This document shows, piece by piece, positions 1 through 4,997 of a stretch of DNA of 25,362 nt. The position numbers and the translations under genes are program-made. The notes beneath the pieces are model-generated. The model ran no database searches. It was given only the letters and a program-made list of their open reading frames with translations, and was not told the DNA's origin. Every line of letters starts with the position of its first letter. Positions within the stretch are counted from its first letter, which is position 1. Source of the DNA: a bacterium (GTDB taxonomy: Bacteria; Patescibacteriota; Andersenbacteria; UBA10190); contig NZCO01000022.1 of the NCBI GenBank assembly GCA_002686445.1, forward strand, positions 1-25,362. Direction: 5' to 3'.

Positions 1-47
1 AAACAAACGGGCGATAGCCCAAAAAAGAAAAGGGATATTTCAGCTAA
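1..47 (-). other. 5' end of a third integron cassette, cut by the window edge
   Basis: On the minus strand the attC-like site of the preceding cassette ends in GTTAGCTG at 48-41. By integron convention the crossover lies between G and TT, so the bases from 47 downwards belong to the next cassette. No gene is visible in the 47 bases left. If the reading is right, the R'' core of that cassette's own attC, outside the window, should read CAGCTAAC. This is inference from the two complete cassettes to the right. Confidence 0.55.
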
Positions 48-160
48 CGTTTCAGCATATCTGATGTTTGCTTTCATTCCTTATTTTATCAATTTATTTT
101 GTGAAAGCAAATATGGGTCGAGCGAGGGCACGAGCGAGCCAGATATACTGTGTTAGGCGA
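42..160 (-). other. attC-like recombination site of the PLP-enzyme cassette
   Basis: Read on the minus strand, the site opens with TCGCCTAAC (160-152; R'' core GCCTAAC fits RYYYAAC) and closes with GTTAGCT (48-42; R'). Inner arms pair: 141-150 with 54-63 (AGTATATCTG against CAGATATGCT, one mismatch) and 101-113 with 64-76 (TGAAAGCAAATAT on plus against its near-complement). A roughly 25-base GAGCGAG-rich segment at 114-138 bulges from one side. Total length is about 119 bp, inside the known attC range. The site lies directly after the PLP gene in its reading direction. The R'' core complements GTTAGGCGA at the cassette's own 5' end (1312-1304) over nine bases. An ordinary inverted repeat is the alternative, but it would not explain that distant match. 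Confidence 0.78.
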
Positions 161-181
161 GGGTGAGCGAGGTACGAGCGA
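114..181. repeat. Imperfect direct repeat of a GAGCGAG-rich unit
   Basis: Plus-strand 114-136 and 161-181 are near-identical apart from single-base gaps (GGGTcGAGCGAGG...ACGAGCGA against GGGTGAGCGAGG.ACGAGCGA). They flank the R'' core of the attC-like site. One copy forms the unpaired bulge in that site and the other lies just outside it. The segment is GC-rich compared with its surroundings. Its function is unknown. Confidence 0.6.
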
Positions 182-218
182 AAGTGCAACGTCCCCTTGA
201 GTAAATTTTGGCGCGCGT

Positions 219-1241
219 CTATGGGTATTTGGTTTTACCTGTACTAACAATTAGAATTTTTTTATTCTTAGGGATTTTGTTTTTCATCTGGAGAAGAAGT
301 GCTAATCCTGCAATTCCAGACGGCTCACAATTAATATTTTGTGCTTTAGCAAGTTTCATGGCTTTATCCAAAAATTGTTCTTTAATTAAGATAACATTGG
401 ATTCGGAACCGCAAAAACCAGCATGACGATATAATCTTATCCACTGTTCATCAAAATGAACAAATGGCAAATGTGGAGAATACAACTTATCTGCTTTGGA
501 TTTAGGATTATTTGTTGTGGCTCCTAAAAAATTACATCTTTGTAACACTTCCAGCCTTCCTTTGCATCTGGGATCATGATTTTGAGTGGAAGCTTCTTTT
601 TTGTTGATATTCAAAACATTTTCAAATAAGTTTCCAGTTCCAAAAGGAATAAAACAATAATCTGGCGATGAATTAATTATTTCATAACTCAACCAATCAT
701 AAAATCTGGTAGTTGGATCTAATGCTTCACTTGATGTTATATCAAAGCCATCAGGATTGTGAGTTAAGGTAAGAATTTCTTTCCAATGAAATGGTTTTTT
801 GCTTAAATCAGATTCATAAATCTCACAACCTATTTTCTTCATGGCTTTGAAAACATTAGAATCAATATTAACATCAACCAATACTTTTAGATTAGGAAGA
901 TTGTATTTTTTAAGTTGAGTTTGAATAGCAACAGCAGCAGAGCCAGATGAAATAATTGACATTGCTGGAAGTGTTCCTTTGATCTGACCTCTTTTTTTAG
1001 CCATCAGAAAATCTCTATAAGTGACAATAATTTCCCAAGCCATCCTATCTTTATGGGTTCCTGTTGGATTATGACTTTCATCTTTTAACCACACATTAGA
1101 AAATCCGGGAACTTTAATCTTATAGGTTGGAGTAGCGGGAAATTTAGGATTATCTGCTGGAAATTCAGGTTTGTTGGGATTATTTTCTGAAGCCACAACA
1201 ATTGATTTCAAAATTTGTTCTTCTTTTTTGGATAAAGCCAT
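219..1241 (-). CDS. PLP-dependent lyase/synthase-like enzyme (fold type II), cassette-borne
   Basis: 340 residues, resembling the threonine synthase/tryptophan synthase beta fold. The PLP Schiff-base lysine is in NPTGTHKDRMA (residues about 59-69). A phosphate-binding loop of the family type is FIPFGTGNLFENV (about 199-211). EPSGIAGLALL and the C-terminal VSTGKTK match the usual substrate-side and pyridine-nitrogen-binding segments. The substrate cannot be told: the similarity is to the fold, and a biosynthetic operon partner is absent. The gene lies alone in an integron-like cassette with its own promoter (1266-1295) and an attC-like site after its stop. Codon use is AT-rich, unlike the genes beyond 2900, consistent with acquisition by transfer. 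The ATG at 1241 has no Shine-Dalgarno site but sits well placed after the promoter. Confidence 0.85.
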   Translation of the reverse strand: MALSKKEEQILKSIVVASENNPNKPEFPADNPKFPATPTYKIKVPGFSNVWLKDESHNPTGTHKDRMAWEIIVTYRDFLMAKKRGQIKGTLPAMSIISSGSAAVAIQTQLKKYNLPNLKVLVDVNIDSNVFKAMKKIGCEIYESDLSKKPFHWKEILTLTHNPDGFDITSSEALDPTTRFYDWLSYEIINSSPDYCFIPFGTGNLFENVLNINKKEASTQNHDPRCKGRLEVLQRCNFLGATTNNPKSKADKLYSPHLPFVHFDEQWIRLYRHAGFCGSESNVILIKEQFLDKAMKLAKAQNINCEPSGIAGLALLLQMKNKIPKNKKILIVSTGKTKYP

Positions 1242-1265
1242 ATTATATATTTAAAAACAAAATCT

Positions 1266-1295
1266 ATTATAAAGTTTTCTGGTGTAGCGCGTCAA
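1266..1295 (-). promoter_or_regulatory. Promoter carried inside the PLP-enzyme cassette
   Basis: On the minus strand TTGACG (1295-1290) and a perfect TATAAT (1271-1266) are separated by 18 bases. The expected start of transcription is near 1258, 17 bases before the ATG. The promoter lies within the cassette, so the gene would be expressed wherever the cassette is inserted. Confidence 0.7.
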
Positions 1296-1305
1296 AATTT
1301 ATTTC

Positions 1306-1392
1306 GCCTAACATCGGGGTTTAGAGAAGTTTTTGCGAAGCAAAAATTTGGATGGAGCCTGCAAGGCGAAATCTCTAAATCCTTGTTATGTG
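1306..1392 (-). other. attC-like recombination site of the NTase cassette
   Basis: On the minus strand the site opens with CACATAAC (1392-1385; R'') and closes with GTTAGGC (1312-1306; R', a perfect GTTRRRY). The inner arms pair as ATTTAGAGA (1379-1371) against TCTCTAAAC (1328-1320), with short unpaired spacers next to the cores. The centre holds its own small hairpin (TTTTTGC TTC GCAAAAA). Length is about 87 bp. The R'' core is the exact complement of GTTATGTG at the cassette's 5' end (2001-1994), 600 bp away. The arms differ in sequence from the other attC, so this is shared architecture and not a simple repeat. Confidence 0.8.
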
Positions 1393-1444
1393 TTTTTTCT
1401 GCAAGAAAAAATCGCGGAATGAAATGGAGCGACAGTATGACGCA

Positions 1445-1982
1445 GGTCAGCCCCGCATCAATATTTAGAATAAACAATTAAATATTTATGTTTAGAATCT
1501 GAAGTCATAGGAATTCCTGCAAGTTCACCTAATTCTTGTATTTTAGAATCTTGAGCATTTGATTTTCTAATAAAAAAGACCTCAACATCATATTTATCCT
1601 CAATGAATTTCTTATTACGATAAGCTAAATTCATGCTATCATCTGGAAAAGGTTTTCCATCTGGTTCTCTATCAAGCCATTTAGGGATTTCAAAATCATC
1701 TTCTACAAAGACAATAAAATCAAAATCTGAAAATAAACTTCCTCTAAATCCAGGAGGTTCATATTCTCCAAAAGAGTTTTTTACAGATGAACCAATTAAT
1801 ATGATTTTGTTTATTTTTTCATCAGATAGTAATTTTGATTTTGTTTTTTCAATGGCTTGATTTCTAAGTGAATCAATTTCTTCTTTTTGGAAAACCTTTT
1901 TTTGAGGTCTTTTTTTCAAATGCTCTTCCATAATATATTGAATTCATGTGACTTTAATAAATGTTTCTTAAAGGGGCTGACC
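1445..1982. repeat. Outer inverted repeat flanking the NTase gene inside its cassette
   Basis: GGTCAGCCCC at 1445-1454 is the exact reverse complement of GGGGCTGACC at 1973-1982. The two arms lie just inside the cassette ends. In the circular form they would add a second paired segment outside the R''/R' cores, with about 50 unpaired bases on one side and 11 on the other. Confidence 0.75.
1458..1931 (-). CDS. Nucleotidyltransferase-fold protein, cassette-borne
   Basis: 157 residues. IILIGSSVKNSFGE followed by SLFSDFDFIVFVE is the pattern of DNA polymerase beta-type nucleotidyltransferases (hG[GS]...DxD, metal-binding aspartates DFD at about residues 70-72). A third acidic strand, YDVEVFFI, follows around 113-120. 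The length suits a minimal nucleotidyltransferase, a group that includes antitoxins and aminoglycoside-modifying enzymes. Nothing here tells the substrate. No HEPN partner gene is adjacent, which argues against the common MNT/HEPN toxin pair. It is the first cassette after the attI-like segment, AT-rich, and would be read from a promoter there or one of its own. No Shine-Dalgarno site precedes the ATG at 1931. Confidence 0.75.
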   Translation of the reverse strand: MEEHLKKRPQKKVFQKEEIDSLRNQAIEKTKSKLLSDEKINKIILIGSSVKNSFGEYEPPGFRGSLFSDFDFIVFVEDDFEIPKWLDREPDGKPFPDDSMNLAYRNKKFIEDKYDVEVFFIRKSNAQDSKIQELGELAGIPMTSDSKHKYLIVYSKY

Positions 1983-2000
1983 GAGTAATATTGCACATAA

Positions 2001-2060
2001 CTGGTTTTTATCCAACCTTTACATACTAAGTGTAACAAAATCTTGTATGTTATGCAAACT
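2001..2060 (-). other. attI-like primary integration site between recombinase and first cassette
   Basis: The junction GTTATGTG (minus, 2001-1994) fits a recombination core and marks the start of the first cassette. Between it and the recombinase lies an imperfect hairpin: ACATAC (2021-2026) with AAG after a one-base bulge, pairing CTTGTATGT (2042-2050). Further GTTA-containing motifs lie at 2051 (GTTATGC on plus, 2049-2055) and on minus at 2037-2031 (GTTACAC). Position, divergent neighbours and the core fit an integron attI. Its exact limits cannot be set by eye. Confidence 0.6.
2029..2057 (-). promoter_or_regulatory. Candidate cassette promoter (Pc-like)
   Basis: On the minus strand TTGCAT (2057-2052) and TACACT (2034-2029) are 17 bases apart, pointing into the cassette array. 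The match to consensus is moderate. The spacing and position, inside the attI-like segment, are what an integron Pc promoter would show. It overlaps the recombinase promoter on the other strand. Confidence 0.45.
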
Positions 2061-2071
2061 TTTGTTATTCT
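2043..2071 (+). promoter_or_regulatory. Candidate recombinase promoter
   Basis: TTGTAT (2043-2048) and TATTCT (2066-2071) are 17 bases apart. The -10 hexamer ends six bases before the ATG at 2078, so the mRNA would be leaderless. The promoter shares the hairpin arm 2042-2050, so recombinase bound there could block both its own and the cassette promoter (inference). Confidence 0.5.
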
Positions 2072-2077
2072 TTGGTT

Positions 2078-2890
2078 ATGGAAAATATTTTGGACAAAAC
2101 TGAGCGAATTTTGAAATTGAGAAACTACTCGCCCAAAACATGTAAAGCATACCTGCTGTACATAAACGAGTATATCAGATTTTCAAAAAACGCTGGTATC
2201 AAAAACAAGCAGAAAGCCATTGAAGAATTTTTGCTTGATAAGCACAAACGCAAACAGTCACCACAAACAATCAATCTCGCTCTTAATGCCGTGAAGTTTT
2301 TGTATGCGGAAGTGTTGAAAGATCCGCAAAAAATTGATTTGAAGTTTGCAAAGAGAAATAAAAAATTACCTATCGTTTTGTCGCGAGCGGAAATTGAGAA
2401 AATTATTGAAGCAACCGATAATCCAAAATACAAACTCATGATCTCGCTTGGCTATGCCTGTGGCTTGCGCGTGAGCGAAGTCACAAATCTGCATGTAGTA
2501 GATTTGGATATTGATGAACTTGTCGTGCATATCAAAGGAGCAAAAGGCAAAAAAGATAGAATCAGTGTATTGCCTGAGAAGTTGCAGAATGATTTGCGAA
2601 ATACCATTGCTGGTAAAAATGCAAATGATTACGTCTTTGCTTCCAATCGTGGTGGCAAACTCACCACGACATCTCTGCAAAAAATGTTTCGTAAAAGTTT
2701 AGCAAAAGCTGAAATTAGCAAACCAGCAACTTTCCATTCTCTGCGACATTCATTTGCTACACATTTACTGGAAAACGGAACAGATGTGCGTTATGTGCAG
2801 GAGCTTCTTGGGCATAGCAACATCCGCACAACACAAGTGTACACACAGGTGACCAATCCAAAGTTAAAGAACATTAAAAGTCCGTTGTAG
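2078..2890 (+). CDS. Tyrosine recombinase, short integron-integrase-like
   Basis: 270 residues from the ATG at 2078; an in-frame TTG at 2072 would add two. The N-terminal SAM-like DNA-binding domain (RNYSPKTCKAYLLYINEY) spans about 1-90. The catalytic domain has the full set: Arg in CGLRVSEV (about 131), Lys in KGAKGKKDR, His-x-x-Arg in HSLRHSFATHLL, His in LLGHSNIRTT and the Tyr in TQVYTQV. The segment between KKDR and HSLRH is about 65 residues, as in XerC/XerD. The longer insertion that marks canonical IntI integrases there is absent. Context nevertheless fits an integron: the gene diverges from a cassette array with a matching junction. Alternatives are a Xer-type chromosome recombinase or a small mobile-element integrase. 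The gene is AT-rich like the cassettes. Confidence 0.9.
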   Translation: MENILDKTERILKLRNYSPKTCKAYLLYINEYIRFSKNAGIKNKQKAIEEFLLDKHKRKQSPQTINLALNAVKFLYAEVLKDPQKIDLKFAKRNKKLPIVLSRAEIEKIIEATDNPKYKLMISLGYACGLRVSEVTNLHVVDLDIDELVVHIKGAKGKKDRISVLPEKLQNDLRNTIAGKNANDYVFASNRGGKLTTTSLQKMFRKSLAKAEISKPATFHSLRHSFATHLLENGTDVRYVQELLGHSNIRTTQVYTQVTNPKLKNIKSPL

Positions 2891-2902
2891 TTATTGTAGC
2901 GA

Positions 2903-3004
2903 ACCCGACCGACAAAACCATTTCCTTTCAATGTTTTGTTCGGCTCCTCCCCAGACCCCTCCACCGAAAAATACGAAAGGTAAGGAAATGGTTTTGGTCG
3001 GGCG
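2903..3004. repeat. Imperfect inverted repeat downstream of the recombinase
   Basis: CCCGACCGACAAAACC and the following CATTTCCTTTC (2904-2929) pair with GAAAGG..GGAAATGG and TTTTGGTCGGG (2975-3002), with small bulges. The core GGAAATGGTTTT is perfect over twelve bases. The loop, about 45 bases, contains TTCGG...CCGAA and is pyrimidine-rich. It lacks a T-run, so a plain terminator is unlikely. It could mark the end of an inserted segment. Confidence 0.6.
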
Positions 3005-3110
3005 GTCGCACGCAGCGTAGCGGAGTGCGAGGTGGCGCGGTGGGATTGTCGTTGTTCGCGCCCTGCGGGGCGCGAGAGAAAGCGCAAGCTTTGCTTGCTC
3101 CGCTTCCTTA
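3005..3110. repeat. GC-rich palindromic spacer
   Basis: This stretch contains several short hairpins, for example CGCGCCC TGCG GGGCGCG at about 3058-3074, and AAGCGCAAGC...TTGCTCCGCTT. It overlaps the first codons assigned to the endonuclease gene, so its coding status is doubtful. It differs sharply in base composition from the recombinase gene before it. Confidence 0.5.
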
Positions 3111-3739
3111 ATTGCGATTTTGAAAATGGTTTCGAGCTTGGTAAAATAAACGCACAGACACCACAAGAAGTGGATTTGAAAGCACTCGCCTATGTGGTGG
3201 GCCTAGCTCTTGGCGATGGTAATTTGTCGAATCCAAATGGCCGGGCTACTAAGCTACGTATTACATGTGATACCAGGTACCCGAACCTCATCCGAAGAAT
3301 CGTCAATGCTTTAGAAACTATTCTGCCTACCAATAAAGTTAGTATTTTGGAACGGCCGGACAATTGCCTGGATGTGTATTGCCACTCCAACAGACTAGAG
3401 TCGCTGCTTGGCTGGAAGGCGCATGGCGGATCAAAATACGTGCAAAGAGTTGGCGTGCCGGACTGGATAAAAAGAAATCGAGCCTACAGCAAAAACTGTC
3501 TGCGAGGACTTTTCGAGACCGACGGATCAATTTATCGAGACCGTGGATATCTCATGTCGATGTTTGTGACTATTATTCCTTCGCTCGCGCAGGACGTGCC
3601 AGAAATGATAAGTGACCTTGGATTTACTGCGCATACATATCACATCCAACAAGTTCCGCCCCAACAAGACCGATACAATATCCGAGTCTCGAAGAAAACC
3701 GCACAATTCGTGCAGTTTGTTGGTATCACCAAGGATTAA
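3032..3739 (+). CDS. LAGLIDADG family homing endonuclease
   Basis: Two LAGLIDADG-type helices are visible: YVVGLALGDGNLS (from about residue 53) and LRGLFETDGSIYRDRG (from about residue 154). Each ends in the acidic residue that binds the catalytic metal. Between and after them are the beta-rich segments of a monomeric enzyme (KLRITCDTRYPNLIRRIVNA; NCLDVYCHSNRLESLLGWK). The family cuts long asymmetric DNA sites and often moves with introns or alone. No intein splice blocks or clear group I intron are seen. The start is unsure: there is no ATG. GTG at 3032 follows GGAG at a 6-base spacing but lies in a palindromic spacer. TTG at 3095 is possible. GTG at 3170 would lose residues that look family-like. 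The gene ends 3 bases before the convergent MFS gene. Confidence 0.82.
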   Translation: MARWDCRCSRPAGRERKRKLCLLRFLNCDFENGFELGKINAQTPQEVDLKALAYVVGLALGDGNLSNPNGRATKLRITCDTRYPNLIRRIVNALETILPTNKVSILERPDNCLDVYCHSNRLESLLGWKAHGGSKYVQRVGVPDWIKRNRAYSKNCLRGLFETDGSIYRDRGYLMSMFVTIIPSLAQDVPEMISDLGFTAHTYHIQQVPPQQDRYNIRVSKKTAQFVQFVGITKD

Positions 3740-3742
3740 GAT

Positions 3743-4918
3743 CTAGAGGAACAAGTAGAAAAAGGCTAAGGCACCTGCCACGGCAAACATAATCATGAAG
3801 CCCATCGGGGCTGCCACATATAGGAACAGTAAAGCCAATGCCCACGCGAACAATCCTTTAACAATCGCCAGTACAATCTCAAAGGCGACCGCATACTGCA
3901 GTGCTCCGGCGCTGCGACCTGTGCCGTAGAGCTTGGCTACAAAAGGAATACTGACACTGGTCTGCATGATACGGGCGTAAGCATCGGCCCCGACAATAGC
4001 CAGCGGTGCGCCCGACAGCGCTCGAAAGATATAGCTAGCTGCCGTCAGCGGTACGAACAGTCGTAACACGCGACGCGGTGACCACCGATCAGTCAGCTCA
4101 CCTATAAAAAAGCCCCAAATGGCAGTAGCCAACATGCTCAAGGATGCGATCAGCCCCAGCACGAGGTCGCTTTCAACTATCAGAAAGATAAAGATCGGCC
4201 AGAACACGAGATGGACGAGGTTTTCACCCCAGCCGATCATCGACAAGACCATGCGGCGGTGCCGCTTCGCCAATATGATCCGCCACGCAGAAGCGTAGCT
4301 GAATTTTTTTATACTGCTACGTTCCTTCGTTCGCAGCAACGGTATTCCTGCTACAGCCACCACCGCGGCGGCTAAAATAAAGAGCGCTGGAAAGCCAAAC
4401 GATATAACTAACAAACCACCAATCGTGGGTCCGATCACACCGGCACCATACGTGACCATCCGAATCCAAGATTGTTCGGTGCCTCGATTCTTGACGTCAG
4501 CGAAAGCTGAAAAGTTGGCGTGGTATGCCGGCCAATACAATATCTTGAAGAACGCGAGCACGATCGGCGCTACCCAAAAGAGCACCGGCATCATTGCCAG
4601 GCTGGCCAACAGCAAGAAGTAGAAGACGAAGATCGGCGTTGAAGCGGTCAAGGACCGTTCGTAACCAAATCGAGCAGCAAATTTGGCGCCAAACGGCATC
4701 AGCAAAACGTATACCGTGTAGTGAAGCCCGTAATAGGCAGCAATCAATGAGAGTGAAAACCCTGCCTGATAAAAATATACCGGCTCGAAGATGGTGATAA
4801 GTGACGCCGCAAAGGAAAACAGCAGCAAGAACACATACATTTCCTTCAGCTGTCGGCGCGGATGCATGCTAAACATGCTTTTGAAAAACGGCACTGAGAA
4901 ACCAAGTGAGGATGACAT
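3743..4918 (-). CDS. Major facilitator superfamily transporter
   Basis: 391 residues, almost wholly hydrophobic with ten to twelve predicted membrane helices. The loop between helices 2 and 3 reads FGAKFAARFGYERSL, a degenerate form of the MFS motif G-x-x-x-D-R-x-G-R-R. A second similar loop, GELTDRWSPRRVL, follows in the C-terminal half, as expected from the two-domain repeat. The substrate cannot be predicted. The gene has no visible Shine-Dalgarno site and diverges from ugd with 79 bases between them. It converges on the endonuclease gene without an intervening terminator. Confidence 0.85.
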   Translation of the reverse strand: MSSSLGFSVPFFKSMFSMHPRRQLKEMYVFLLLFSFAASLITIFEPVYFYQAGFSLSLIAAYYGLHYTVYVLLMPFGAKFAARFGYERSLTASTPIFVFYFLLLASLAMMPVLFWVAPIVLAFFKILYWPAYHANFSAFADVKNRGTEQSWIRMVTYGAGVIGPTIGGLLVISFGFPALFILAAAVVAVAGIPLLRTKERSSIKKFSYASAWRIILAKRHRRMVLSMIGWGENLVHLVFWPIFIFLIVESDLVLGLIASLSMLATAIWGFFIGELTDRWSPRRVLRLFVPLTAASYIFRALSGAPLAIVGADAYARIMQTSVSIPFVAKLYGTGRSAGALQYAVAFEIVLAIVKGLFAWALALLFLYVAAPMGFMIMFAVAGALAFFYLFL

Positions 4919-4963
4919 GATGCGTTAGCTAAATAGTGTTGGACCTTTAGTGTACTACAGCCT

Positions 4964-4991
4964 TTGACATTTTTGGGACCGTGGGTATAAA
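4964..4991 (+). promoter_or_regulatory. Promoter of ugd, apparently leaderless
   Basis: Perfect TTGACA at 4964-4969 and TATAAA at 4986-4991 are separated by 16 bases. The -10 ends six bases before the ATG at 4998, which places the transcription start on or next to the start codon. No Shine-Dalgarno sequence is present. Confidence 0.8.
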
Positions 4992-4997
4992 TAGGCC

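Larger units (their letters stand above)
202..1301. repeat. Outer inverted repeat flanking the PLP gene inside its cassette
   Basis: TAAATTTTGGCGCGC at 202-216 is the reverse complement, with one mismatch, of GCGCGTCAAAATTTA at 1287-1301. The pair sits just inside the cassette ends. In the excised circle the arms would flank the attC core on both sides and extend its stem. The NTase cassette has an analogous pair of different sequence. Confidence 0.7.

Noticed and set aside
42..1392. CRISPR-like or simple dispersed repeats
   Set aside because: The two palindromic sites differ in arm sequence and are spaced by whole genes. Only the core positions correspond, which fits attC sites and not a repeat-spacer array.
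1458..1931. Minimal nucleotidyltransferase/HEPN toxin-antitoxin pair
   Set aside because: No HEPN-type partner gene lies next to it in the cassette or on either side.
2078..2890. Labelling the recombinase simply as IntI
   Set aside because: The IntI-specific extra segment is missing and the length is that of Xer proteins, so only an integron-integrase-like call by context is justified.
3032..3739. Intein or group I intron host gene
   Set aside because: No intein splicing blocks or flanking extein halves are seen, and the recombinase before it is complete with all catalytic residues.
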